Assembly: GCA_033577755.1 (NCBI GenBank)
Contig: JAVQXV010000008.1
Location: forward strand, 1-45,094
Reading direction: 5' to 3'
Source of the DNA: JANWXR01 sp033577755
GTDB taxonomy: Bacteria > Chloroflexota > Anaerolineae > Anaerolineales > UBA6663
DNA: 45,094 nucleotides
Position numbers and translations under genes: made by a program. The notes beneath the pieces were generated by a model. The model worked only from the letters and a program-made list of their open reading frames with translations. It was not told the DNA's origin and did no database searches. Shown here piece by piece: positions 23,435 through 30,988 of this stretch. How positions within the stretch are numbered: position 1 is the stretch's first letter; every line of letters begins with the position of its first letter.

Positions 23435-24580
23435 ATGTTTAAAAATTTCTGGTGGCCACTGGATTTTTCCGTTCAGGTTTCGCGGAAGCCGAAGCGGGTG
23501 ACCGCGCTTGGGCAGGAGTTCGTGCTCTTCCGCACCTCGGACGGCGCGGCGCACGTGATGAGCGACCTGTGCGTCCATCGCGGCGGCGCGCTCTCGGATG
23601 GGTGGGTGGACGAGAAGGACTGCATCGTCTGCCCCTACCACGGCTGGGAGTATCGGCCTGACGGCACGTGCGTGAAGATCCCGGCCAATCTCCCCGGCGT
23701 GCCGGTGCCCAAGAAGGCGCGGGTGGACTCGTACCCGACGGTCGAGAAGTACGGCTGGGTGTGGGCGTTCCTCGGCGACACGCCCGAAGCCGAGCGGCCC
23801 GCCCTCCCTGCGTTGCCGTATTTCGATCAGGCCGATCAGTACAAGATGACGTACGGCGAGTTCTATTGGAACGCACACTACGACCGCACGGTGGAGAACA
23901 GCCTCGACATCGCCCACGCGCCATTCGTGCATGGCGGCTCGTTCGGCAACCGCGAGGAGCCGCAGGTGGAGGAGTATGAGGTTGAAGAGATAGGCGAATG
24001 GGCGCGGCGCGCCACCGTGACGCTCAAGCCGCCTCGGCGTAACTTCCGTGGCCTGTGGCGGTTCCTGTACAACGAACAGACCGAACGCAAGGGCGTGCTC
24101 ACCAGCACCTGGGTCTTTATGCCGTGCATCACCGTGCTGGATGTCAACATCCCACTGGGCAAGTTGCTGCTCTTCAACGCCCACATCCCGATTGACGAAT
24201 ACCGCACGGTCACCAAGTGGATCAGCCTGCGGTCGTTCTTCAAGGGGAATTGGGCGGATGGCGACGCACGCAAACGCGTGTACAAGATTTTCAATCAGGA
24301 TCGGCCGGTGGTCGAGGCGCAGCGGCCCGAACTGTTGCCTTACGACCTCGGCGCGGAGTTGAGCGTCAAGTCCGACGCGATTCAGATTGCCTACCGTCGC
24401 ATGCGGCAGAAGGCTATTGACATGGGCTTGCAGATTGACATGCATCGCATCAGGTCCGAATACTCGCGGCACACCGCCGTCGTCATCCCCTCGCCCGCCC
24501 GTCGCGAGATTCCCGAACTTGCCAAGGCCTGGGTGCTGAAGGAGGTGCCGACGAAGAAGCCGGGCAACGGATCGAAGTAG
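23435..24580 (+). CDS. Rieske non-heme iron oxygenase (pheophorbide a oxygenase-like role proposed)
   Basis: A 381-residue Rieske-type ring oxygenase alpha subunit. The [2Fe-2S] motif is C46-x-H48-x17-C66-x2-H69, and the mononuclear iron facial triad is D158-x2-H161-x4-H166 in NSLDIAHAPFVH. AGGAGG precedes the start. The family includes chlorophyllide a oxygenase and pheophorbide a oxygenase, as well as many aromatic demethylases. The C-terminal membrane helices and CxxC motif of plant pheophorbide a oxygenase are absent, so the protein is soluble and only distantly related. Its neighbours are lipocalin-like proteins, an RCCR-like protein and a NOL-like reductase, which favours a tetrapyrrole substrate. 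No ferredoxin or reductase partner is seen nearby. Confidence 0.93.
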   Translation: MFKNFWWPLDFSVQVSRKPKRVTALGQEFVLFRTSDGAAHVMSDLCVHRGGALSDGWVDEKDCIVCPYHGWEYRPDGTCVKIPANLPGVPVPKKARVDSYPTVEKYGWVWAFLGDTPEAERPALPALPYFDQADQYKMTYGEFYWNAHYDRTVENSLDIAHAPFVHGGSFGNREEPQVEEYEVEEIGEWARRATVTLKPPRRNFRGLWRFLYNEQTERKGVLTSTWVFMPCITVLDVNIPLGKLLLFNAHIPIDEYRTVTKWISLRSFFKGNWADGDARKRVYKIFNQDRPVVEAQRPELLPYDLGAELSVKSDAIQIAYRRMRQKAIDMGLQIDMHRIRSEYSRHTAVVIPSPARREIPELAKAWVLKEVPTKKPGNGSK

Positions 24581-24590
24581 TGGCGTGATG

Positions 24591-24698
24591 TGTATAGCGT
24601 ATTGCGTATAGCGTATTGCGTAATTGCGTGTTGCGTAACTGCTGTGATACGGAATACGCAATACGAAATACGCAATACAAAATTCGCAATACGAAACA
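24591..24698. repeat. GCGTATTGCGTA / TACGCAATACGC repeat block (longest)
   Basis: About 108 bases of GCGTATAGC, GCGTATTGC and TTGCGTAA units followed by the inverted form (ATACGGAATACGCAATACG), placed between the Rieske oxygenase and the second RCCR-like gene. It can fold into a long AT-rich hairpin in RNA. Confidence 0.88.
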
Positions 24699-24712
24699 CC
24701 CAAACAGTCACA

Positions 24713-25435
24713 ATGTCTCTCGCCAAAACCCTCTCCCTCGGAACGCTGGAGAAAATTCAGCGTCGTCTGGCACTGCGCGAGATAGGCGCGCCGTACCTGA
24801 CGCTGAGCAGCCCGGCCTTCCCCCAGCCGCTGGGCGCGTGCCGCCTCTTCGCCGGCGAGCGTGTGCGCAAGATGGTGTACATCGGCCTGACCTTCCCACC
24901 GGCCGGCCTCGACTCGCACATGATCTTCGCATTCACGCCGCCGGAGAGCGTCGTGCCGCACTTCACGCTCGACTCGGTGTTGGCCGGCCCGCATTTCGCT
25001 TTCCACCTCGACCTCATCCCGCGTGTAGACCTGGGCGCCAATCTGGCGTACCTGAATGCCGTGCTTCAGCCGCTCACCGCCGAGTTCGACGCCGTCAAAA
25101 AGATCGAGGGCCTGACCCCGGCGCACCTCTCGCCGCGCCAGTATGCGCTCATGTCGCCGTGGATGTTGGCCTACCGCGCTACCGAGGCTGCCTTCGCGCA
25201 GGTCGAGCCGCACGTCAACCGCTATCTCGAGCACTGGTTTAGGCTGGTCGAAAACGGCGTGAACGTCGAAATTGCCACAGGCGGCGATGGCGCCTCGCTG
25301 GCCGCGCGCGACCGGCTCAACCGTCACGCTATCTTCAACCCCGAGGTAGACCCGGTCTGGGCGCAGATTGACCGGATGCTGGGGGCGGAGGTGAGTGCGA
25401 GGTTGCGTGAGATACTGCGTAACCAGGAAGTATAG
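24713..25435 (+). CDS. Red chlorophyll catabolite reductase (RCCR)-like protein, copy 2
   Basis: A 240-residue RCCR-like protein, shorter than copy 1. Matching regions are VPHFTLDSVLAGPHFAFHLD then LIPRVDLGANLAYLN (residues 81-115, plant PNFVVELIQ...LILDLPHRKDL), YLEHWFRLVENG, AARDRLNRHAIFN and the C-terminal MLGAEVSARLREIL (plant MFGEEVSSRVVHAI). By this manual alignment Asp87 sits at the plant catalytic Glu154, so acid character is kept here but not in copy 1. The upstream frame through the repeat block was excluded. It lies directly after the Rieske oxygenase, mirroring the oxygenase-RCCR partnership in plants where the reductase acts on the oxygenase product. The reaction is proposed, not shown. 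Confidence 0.76.
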   Translation: MSLAKTLSLGTLEKIQRRLALREIGAPYLTLSSPAFPQPLGACRLFAGERVRKMVYIGLTFPPAGLDSHMIFAFTPPESVVPHFTLDSVLAGPHFAFHLDLIPRVDLGANLAYLNAVLQPLTAEFDAVKKIEGLTPAHLSPRQYALMSPWMLAYRATEAAFAQVEPHVNRYLEHWFRLVENGVNVEIATGGDGASLAARDRLNRHAIFNPEVDPVWAQIDRMLGAEVSARLREILRNQEV

Positions 25436-25437
25436 AC

Positions 25438-26376
25438 ATGAGCACCCCATCTCAATGGCAACAACGCATCGAAGGGGAATGGCATGGTCTGCCATCCATC
25501 TTCGACGCCGAAGGCAACCACGTCGGCTATAACAAGGTCTATCGCGCCAGCGTCTTCAAGGACGGGCAAACCCTGTACACGATGAACACCCATCTGCGCG
25601 AAGCCGTTGGGCCGCTCGCCGCCCGGCTTGAAGTCTCCGATACGTTTGCCTTCGGCGTAATTGACGGCGACGCCGACCGCATCTACCTCGGCCCCGACTT
25701 CATCGGCGCAGGGCATCCCTACGGCGCGCTGGTGGACGCCCACTACTACTCGCCCGGCTGGGCGGCCGACCTGCGCACCATGGTCCATATCCTGCCCGAT
25801 GGTCAGACGCAATGCTACTCTTCGCTGCTCTATGACGGCCCGACCATCTGCGCCGTGTTCAACGGGCTGTACAAAGTCGCTTTCGATTACCACACCAACC
25901 CGGAAACGAAGGCGCGCATTGACGCCTTCTGCGAGAGCGAGCGGGTGAACGGCCGCCGGCCGCACATCCTGCCGCAGAAGAAACGCGGGATGTGGACGGG
26001 CGAGATGGCCGTCTACGGGCCAGATCAGCGACAGCTTGGAGTCAACCGCGTGCAAATCACGTACACGCCCATCAACCTGTTACGGGCGGAGATGGTGGTG
26101 GAGTTGGAGGGAGTAGAAAGTAGAAAGTATCGCTTCGTGCGACAGCGCAACGGCCCGCGCCACACCTTCGAGGGGCCAGACGTGTACGGCAACAGCATGG
26201 GCTATGGCCGCGCCCTGTACACCAGCCAGCACTTCTACGGCCAGGCGCTCAAAATCAAAGGCCGCGAGTTCCTGCTGGACGACGCCTTCACCCTCAGCGC
26301 GGTCTGGCAATGGTTCAAGTCGGACAAGATGCTTTACACGATGTTCGGCGTGCTGGAGTGGAAGGCGACGGATTGA
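25438..26376 (+). CDS. Two-domain lipocalin-like protein
   Basis: A 312-residue protein with a G-x-W opening (IEGEWHGLPSIFDAEGNHVGYN) and a second similar unit from about residue 182 (MWTGEMAVYGPDQRQLGVN), implying two barrel domains. Tyr, His and Trp are frequent, as expected for a ring-binding pocket. A GTAGAAAGTAGAAAG repeat is translated in frame as VESRKY near residue 225. It starts two bases after the stop of the second RCCR-like gene and is therefore coupled to it. No catalytic motif is seen. A tetrapyrrole-binding or chaperone role is inferred only from fold and context. Confidence 0.68.
   Translation: MSTPSQWQQRIEGEWHGLPSIFDAEGNHVGYNKVYRASVFKDGQTLYTMNTHLREAVGPLAARLEVSDTFAFGVIDGDADRIYLGPDFIGAGHPYGALVDAHYYSPGWAADLRTMVHILPDGQTQCYSSLLYDGPTICAVFNGLYKVAFDYHTNPETKARIDAFCESERVNGRRPHILPQKKRGMWTGEMAVYGPDQRQLGVNRVQITYTPINLLRAEMVVELEGVESRKYRFVRQRNGPRHTFEGPDVYGNSMGYGRALYTSQHFYGQALKIKGREFLLDDAFTLSAVWQWFKSDKMLYTMFGVLEWKATD
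26111..26129. repeat. GTAGAAAGTAGAAAGTA repeat inside a gene
   Basis: Tandem GTAGAAA units read in frame within the two-domain lipocalin-like gene (Val-Glu-Ser-Arg-Lys). Confidence 0.78.
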
Positions 26377-26412
26377 AGGTTATCACCTTCAATCCTCAAT
26401 CTTCAACTTCAA
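26374..26412. repeat. TTGAAGG / CTTCAATCC repeat
   Basis: Left copy TTGAAGG and right copies CTTCAATCCTCAATCTTCAA form an inverted arrangement between the lipocalin-like and SDR genes. Confidence 0.7.
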
Positions 26413-26436
26413 TCCATGAACGGACTTGAGTGAACG

Positions 26437-27243
26437 ATGAAAACCCTTGTCATCACCGGTTCAACGCGCGGCATTGGCTTCGGGCTGGCGCGTGAGTTTC
26501 TCAAGCGCGGCTGTTCGGTCGTCATCAACGGTCGTACGCCGGCGGTGGTGGAGAAGGCGGTAAGCGAGCTGGCCGCGACGCACGGCCGTGAGCGTGTCTT
26601 CGGCCACGCCGCCGACGTCTCCATCTACGAACAGACAGAAGGGCTGTGGGAGGCAGCCCGGGCGCGATTCGGGCGCGTAGATGTGTGGGTCAACAACGCC
26701 GGCATCGCACATCCGATTGATATCCCCTTGTGGGACCAACCGCCCGAGCAAATGCGCGCCGTCGTTGGGCTTAACCTTTTGGGCACGCTCTACGGCGTTC
26801 GTATCGCCGGACGGGGGATGAAAGCGCAGGGCGGCGGCACAATCTATCTGATGGAGGGCTTCGGCAGCGATGGACGCACCCGCGGAGGCCTGGGACTGTA
26901 CGGCGCGACTAAGGCGGCGCTGCGCTACGCGGCCAAAGCGCTCAAAGCCGATACGGCGGAGTGGGCGACGCCGGTGAAGTTCGGGACGATCAGCCCCGGC
27001 ATCGTGATCACCGATATGATCATCGGCCAGTACACCGGCCGCGAGCAGGAATTTGAGCGCGCTAAGAGAGTCTTCAACATCCTCGGCGACCGCGTCGAGA
27101 CGGTCACGCCCTTCATCGCCGATAAAGTGCTGGCCGGCGATTTGCGCATCGCCTGGCTTACGCCCGGCAAGGTGTTCTGGCGTTTTCTCACCGCAAACTT
27201 CAACAAACGCAACCTGTTCGAGGAAGGCGCCAAAGCCTCCTAA
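26437..27243 (+). CDS. Short-chain dehydrogenase, chlorophyll b reductase (NOL/NYC1)-like
   Basis: A 268-residue classical-type SDR with the nucleotide motif TGSTRGIGFGLAREFLKRG (residues 7-25), WVNNAG (84-89) and the catalytic YGATK (Tyr155, Lys159). The segment before the tyrosine reads GFGSDGR, and the C-terminus has FNILGDRVETV, FIADKVL and FWRFLTANFNKRNLF. These match, from memory, plant NOL (GAGSDGR...YGATK, FINVLAEPAEVV, YIRFLTGIKAYTKIF), an enzyme that reduces the C7 formyl of chlorophyll b. This diagnostic set is not shared by ordinary SDRs. It follows the oxygenase/RCCR genes in the same orientation. Reduction of a formyl or carbonyl on a tetrapyrrole or its breakdown product is the likely role. 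Confidence 0.85.
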   Translation: MKTLVITGSTRGIGFGLAREFLKRGCSVVINGRTPAVVEKAVSELAATHGRERVFGHAADVSIYEQTEGLWEAARARFGRVDVWVNNAGIAHPIDIPLWDQPPEQMRAVVGLNLLGTLYGVRIAGRGMKAQGGGTIYLMEGFGSDGRTRGGLGLYGATKAALRYAAKALKADTAEWATPVKFGTISPGIVITDMIIGQYTGREQEFERAKRVFNILGDRVETVTPFIADKVLAGDLRIAWLTPGKVFWRFLTANFNKRNLFEEGAKAS

Positions 27244-27257
27244 CCCTGCGCGCCCCC

Positions 27258-27299
27258 CGACACTTGACACCTGGCACTTGACACCTGACGCCTGACCCT
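27258..27299. repeat. CACTTGACACCTG tandem repeat
   Basis: Four imperfect copies of CACTTGACACCTG / CCTGACGCCTGACC lie between the SDR gene and the fusion gene, a repeat type distinct from the other families here. Confidence 0.72.
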
Positions 27300-27305
27300 T
27301 CACCC

Positions 27306-28694
27306 ATGCCTGTCTCCCCTCAAGCCTTCAAGCAATCCCTCGCCCAGTGGGCCAGCGGCATCACCGTGGTGACGACCGTGTTCGGCGGCCAGCGGCTCGG
27401 CCTCACGGTCAGCTCGTTCACCAGCGTCAGCCTCAACCCGCCGCTCGTCTCGGTGTGCATTGACAACAAGCTGTACACCCGCACCGCCATCGAGCACAGT
27501 GGCGTGTTCGCCGTCAATATTCTCAACATGTACCAGCTCGACCTCGGGCTGATCTTCGCCGGCCTCAAACCCAATGTTGAAGACCGCTTCGCTGGCCTCG
27601 AGACGACCACCGCAGTCACCGGCAGCCCCATCCTACCTGAGGTGCTGGCCTGGCTCGATTGCCGCGTGTGGCGGGCCTATGATGGCGGTGACCATACCAT
27701 CTTCGTCGGTGAGGTGGTGGCGACGGACTCGAGCGGCGCAGACACGCCGCTCATCTATCACAATCGCCTGTGGCGGCGCAGCGAGTCGCTCGACGTGCCC
27801 ACCCTCGCGCCGCACGCCGAAATCATCGAGGTCGGCCCGCGCGACGGCTGGCAGGCCGAGTCCACCCCCATCCCCACCGACGTCAAGGTCGAACTCATCA
27901 ACGCGCTCTCCGCGTCGGGCCTGCGGCGCATTCAGGTCGCCTCGTTCGTGCATCCGCAGAAGGTGCCGCAGATGGCCGACGCCGAAGAGGTGTGCGCGCG
28001 CATCCGGCGGGTGCCGGGCGTAATGTACAGCGGATTGGCGCTCAACGTTCGCGGTGTGGAACGGGCCGCCGCAGCAGGCCTGCAACAGGTGGATATTTCG
28101 GTTTCGGCCAGCGAGGCGCACAACCGGCGGAACACCGGCATGTCGGTAGAAGAGGGGCTGTTGGAGATGGAAGCGATGGTGCGGGCAGCGCGCGCTAAAG
28201 GGCTAAGCGTTCGCGCCGGCGTGCAGTGCGCGTTCGGTTGCGGCGAAGAGACGATTGACCCGCGCCGGGTGGTGGGGATGGTGCGGCGCATCGTCGGCCT
28301 GGGCGTGGACGAGCTTTCGCTGGCCGACAGCAGCGGCGTGGCCAACCCGCAGGCCGTGCGCCGCATGGTGCAGGAGCTGCGCCCGATGGTGAAGCCGGTG
28401 CCGATCGTGCTCCACTTGCATGACACGCGCGGCATGGGTCTGGCCAACGTGCTCTCGGCGCTGCGTTCGGGCGTCAACCACTTCGATACTGCCTTCGGCG
28501 GGCTGGGCGGCTGCCCGTTCATCCCCGGCGCCAGCGGCAACATCGCCACCGAGGACACCGTAAACATGCTTGAAGCTATGGGCGTGAAGACAGGCGTGGA
28601 TGTGGCGAAGGTGGCCGAGGTATCGCGAAGGATGGAAGCGTTGTTAGGGAGGAGGCTGGAGGGGAAGATGTATCGGATAGAAAGTAGAAAGTAG
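27306..28694 (+). CDS. Flavin reductase-like domain fused to HMG-CoA lyase-type lyase
   Basis: A 462-residue two-domain protein. Residues 1-160 are a flavin reductase-like FMN-binding split barrel (WASGITVVTT, GLTVSSFTSVSLNPPLVSVCI, FAVNIL, HTIFVGEVV). Residues 172-460 are a complete HMGL-type TIM barrel with EVGPRDGWQ (Asp180), VLHLHD (His370, His372) and GGLGGCPFIPGASGN (Cys403). The last residues (ESRK) come from a GTAGAAA repeat at the 3' end. The reductase half would supply reduced flavin to a partner monooxygenase, perhaps the acyl-CoA-dehydrogenase-fold protein at 34282, while the lyase half parallels the separate lyase at 16817. I know of no described enzyme with this architecture. 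A sequence or assembly join is possible, but the frame is uninterrupted. Confidence 0.9.
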   Translation: MPVSPQAFKQSLAQWASGITVVTTVFGGQRLGLTVSSFTSVSLNPPLVSVCIDNKLYTRTAIEHSGVFAVNILNMYQLDLGLIFAGLKPNVEDRFAGLETTTAVTGSPILPEVLAWLDCRVWRAYDGGDHTIFVGEVVATDSSGADTPLIYHNRLWRRSESLDVPTLAPHAEIIEVGPRDGWQAESTPIPTDVKVELINALSASGLRRIQVASFVHPQKVPQMADAEEVCARIRRVPGVMYSGLALNVRGVERAAAAGLQQVDISVSASEAHNRRNTGMSVEEGLLEMEAMVRAARAKGLSVRAGVQCAFGCGEETIDPRRVVGMVRRIVGLGVDELSLADSSGVANPQAVRRMVQELRPMVKPVPIVLHLHDTRGMGLANVLSALRSGVNHFDTAFGGLGGCPFIPGASGNIATEDTVNMLEAMGVKTGVDVAKVAEVSRRMEALLGRRLEGKMYRIESRK

Positions 28695-28696
28695 GG
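28678..28696. repeat. TAGAAAGTAGAAAGTAG repeat, left flank of the four-helix gene
   Basis: GTAGAAA units cover the stop codon of the fusion gene and stand just upstream of the four-helix-bundle gene. The opposite orientation is at 29199-29237, so the small gene sits between inverted repeats. Confidence 0.78.
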
Positions 28697-28708
28697 GGTT
28701 GGCTCGCG

Positions 28709-29187
28709 ATGAACTATGCCGATTGGGAGAGGACGGTGCCGGAGGCCATTACTTCCGATCCGCTATGGCGGATAAGGTGTTTCGGGTCGCGGAGTTCGTC
28801 GAGGACCTGAGCTGGTACGATGTGACCAAGCTGGCCGACGACCCGCGCACGGTGCGGGTGGCCGGACAGTTGTACGCCTCGATGGGTTCCATCAGCGCCA
28901 ATCTGGCCGAGGGTTATTCGCGCGGCACCGGCAAAGACCGAGCGCGCTATCTCGAATACTCACTGGGCGAGGCACGCGAGAGTCGCGAGTGGTATCGGAG
29001 GAGCAGACATATCCTGGGCGAGGTTGTGTACCTCCATCGCCTCAACCTTCTCACCGAAATCTGCAAAATGCTGAGCGCCCTGATCCCAGACCAACGCAGC
29101 CGCGGCCTCCGCGAAGCGCGCGCCGAATACGACACCGGCTTTAGCCCCGAATTACACACTTTGCTCCACAACGTACCCTTGCCCTGA
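28709..29187 (+). pseudogene. Four-helix-bundle (23S rRNA intervening-sequence-type) protein, frameshifted
   Basis: The start MNYADWERTVPEAITSDPLW is read from ATG 28709, but this frame stops at 28808. From about 28773 the adjacent frame continues as KVFRVAEFVEDLSWYDVTK, then QLYASMGSISANLAEGYSRGTGKDRARYLEYSLG and RHILGE. The two halves together make one typical four-helix-bundle protein, so one base, probably an A in GATAAGG near 28771-28776, has been lost or misread. The family is known from rRNA intervening sequences and as scattered free genes of unknown role. It is bounded by inverted GTAGAAA repeats and looks like a passenger in the operon. A sequencing error cannot be excluded. Confidence 0.82.
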
Positions 29188-29194
29188 AGCTCAA

Positions 29195-29237
<43 letters not shown>

Positions 29238-29241
29238 CTCC

Positions 29242-30450
29242 ATGCCCCTCACCCTCGCCGAGAAGATCATCTCCGCCCACGCCGGGCGCGACGTGCGCGC
29301 CAACGAAATCGCCGTCGTCCGCGTGGACGGCGCCATGGCGACCGACGCGACCGCGCCGTTTGCCATCCGGGCCTTTCGCGAGATGGGCGGCACGCGGCTG
29401 TGGGACCCGGCCCGCTTTGCGCTGGTCATTGACCACGCCGCGCCCGCGCCCAACGAGCGCGTCGCCAACTTGCACCGGCTGATGCGCGAGTTCGCCCGCG
29501 AGACCGGCTGCGTGCTGTACGACATCGGTGAAGGCATCTGCCATCAGCTGATGGCGGAGAACGGCCACGCCCGCGCGGGCGAGATCTTCGCCGGCGCGGA
29601 CTCGCACACGCCCACTCTCGGCGCGCTGGGCGCGTTTGCCATCGGCGTCGGCTCGACCGACCTGGCCGGCATCATGCGCACCGGCAAGACGTGGCTCAAA
29701 GTGCCGCAGAGCATCCGCATCGAGCTGCGCGGCAGGCTGCCGGCGAACGTTACGGCCAAAGACATCATCCTGACCCTCATCGGCAGGGTGGGCGCGGACG
29801 GCGCGAACTATAAGTCGGTGGAATTTGCCGGCGAGGTGGTAGAAGCCATGACTCTGGCGAGCCGCATGGTGCTGGCGAACATGGTCGCCGAGATGGGCGC
29901 GAAGGCGGGGATGGTGGAGTCGGCGGACAACCCGCTGCGCGCTGACCCCGAGGCGATGTACTCGGAGCGGATTGTCTGCGACGTCTCGCAGCTGCGCCCG
30001 ATGGTTAGCGTCCCGCACGCGCCTGAGAACGTCCAGCCCATCGAGGCGGTGGCCGGGCGCAAAATCCACTACGCCTTCATCGGCTCGTGCACCAATGCGC
30101 GGCTGGAGGATTTGCAGGCTGCCGCCCGTGTGCTCAAGGGCAAGCGCATCGCGCCGGGCGTGCGGCTCGTCATCGCGCCGGCCAGCAAGCGCGTGTTCGC
30201 CGAAGCGCTGCGCGATGGCACGCTCGAGGCGCTTGCGGAAGCCGGAGCCACGTTCATCACCTCGGGCTGTGGGCCGTGCGTCGGCTCGCACCTCGGCGTG
30301 CCCGGCGACGGCGAGGTCGTCATCTCCAGCGCCAATCGCAACTTCAAGGGCCGCATGGGTAACCCGAACGCCGAAATCTATCTGGCCTCGCCGGCGGTGG
30401 TGGCGGCCTCGGCACTGGCAGGGGAGATTGCCGAGCCGGGAGGGATTTAA
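29242..30450 (+). CDS. Aconitase-family large subunit (LeuC-like; dialkylmalate dehydratase candidate)
   Basis: A 402-residue hydro-lyase subunit with the three [4Fe-4S] ligands Cys283 (GSCTNAR), Cys343 and Cys346 (SGCGPCVG), plus FAGADSHTPTLGALGAFAIGVGSTD and the closing GRMGNPNAEIYLASPAVVAASALAG. The length near 400 fits the short LeuC/homoaconitase group that also holds citramalate and 2,3-dimethylmalate dehydratases. No leuA or leuB is nearby, and the gene lies between the fused lyase and a CoA-transferase, so leucine synthesis is unlikely. Hydration of an alkylated maleate to an alkylated malate is the proposed job. Its small subunit is at 30993-31484, separated by an inserted gene. Confidence 0.92.
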   Translation: MPLTLAEKIISAHAGRDVRANEIAVVRVDGAMATDATAPFAIRAFREMGGTRLWDPARFALVIDHAAPAPNERVANLHRLMREFARETGCVLYDIGEGICHQLMAENGHARAGEIFAGADSHTPTLGALGAFAIGVGSTDLAGIMRTGKTWLKVPQSIRIELRGRLPANVTAKDIILTLIGRVGADGANYKSVEFAGEVVEAMTLASRMVLANMVAEMGAKAGMVESADNPLRADPEAMYSERIVCDVSQLRPMVSVPHAPENVQPIEAVAGRKIHYAFIGSCTNARLEDLQAAARVLKGKRIAPGVRLVIAPASKRVFAEALRDGTLEALAEAGATFITSGCGPCVGSHLGVPGDGEVVISSANRNFKGRMGNPNAEIYLASPAVVAASALAGEIAEPGGI

Positions 30451-30480
30451 CCGCCGAGACGCGGAGATAGTCAAAGGAAA
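30450..30480. repeat. CCGCCGAGACGCGGAGA repeat
   Basis: A copy of the CCGCCGAGACGC-GAG family directly upstream of the GxxExxY gene, in its leader. The complementary type (CTCTGCG...GACTCTGCGGTGA) lies downstream of that gene. Confidence 0.65.
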
Positions 30481-30855
30481 ATGGAAATCAATCAGATTAC
30501 TGAAAAGGTTATCGGGGCAGCTATTGAGGTCCATCGGGCTTTGGGGCCGGGCCTTTTGGAGTCCGCCTATCTTGAATGCCTGTGTCGGGAACTGTCGCTG
30601 CAAGGGATGCCTTTTGAACGGCAACTTCAACTTCCGGTCGAGTATAAGGGCCTGCGCCTCGACGTCGGTTATCGCTTGGATTTGCTGGTAGCTAAACTTG
30701 TCGTGGTGGAAACGAAGGCGATCGAGGCAGTTTTGCCGGTGCACAAGGCGCAACTATTGACCTACATGCGACTTGGCGGCCGGAAAGTTGGTCTGCTCAT
30801 CAACTTCAACGTGTCCCTGCTCAAGAACGGCATTCATCGAATGTGCTGGGCCTAG
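30481..30855 (+). CDS. GxxExxY family protein (PD-(D/E)XK-like)
   Basis: A 124-residue protein with the family signature GPGLLESAYLECL (G-x-x-E-x-x-Y), the DVGYRLDLLV...VVVETKA segment with Asp, Glu and Lys in a PD-(D/E)XK nuclease-like arrangement, and LLTYMRLGGRKVGLLINFNV. The family is widespread, often near repeats, and its role is unknown. Here it separates the LeuC-like and LeuD-like genes, which normally adjoin, and is flanked by GAGACGC/CTCTGCG repeats, so it was probably inserted as a small cassette. It has no clear link to the catabolic route. Confidence 0.92.
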   Translation: MEINQITEKVIGAAIEVHRALGPGLLESAYLECLCRELSLQGMPFERQLQLPVEYKGLRLDVGYRLDLLVAKLVVVETKAIEAVLPVHKAQLLTYMRLGGRKVGLLINFNVSLLKNGIHRMCWA

Positions 30856-30861
30856 AAGAAT

Positions 30862-30988
30862 AGATTGCATTTCTCTGCGTACTCCGCGACTCTGCGGTGA
30901 AGAAATAGATGCTATCTGAAGGAGCTACGGCGACAGCGAGGATGTAGATTGCGTTTCTCTGCGTGCTCTGCGACTCTGCGGTGAAGAA
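30862..30988. repeat. Pair of 43-bp direct repeats (AGATTGCnTTTCTCTGCG...CGGTGAAGAA)
   Basis: Two near-identical copies at 30862-30904 and 30946-30988, each containing TTTCTCTGCG and GACTCTGCGGTGAAGAA and differing at three or four bases, flank a 41-base unique stretch. They lie between the GxxExxY gene and the LeuD-like gene and belong to the same family as 30450-30480 and 34208-34275. Confidence 0.88.

Noticed and set aside
23405..25495. A 696-codon open frame on the minus strand
   Set aside because: It lies fully antisense to the Rieske oxygenase and RCCR-like genes, has low-complexity Arg/His/Gly-rich composition typical of antisense frames in GC-rich DNA, and crosses a repeat block.
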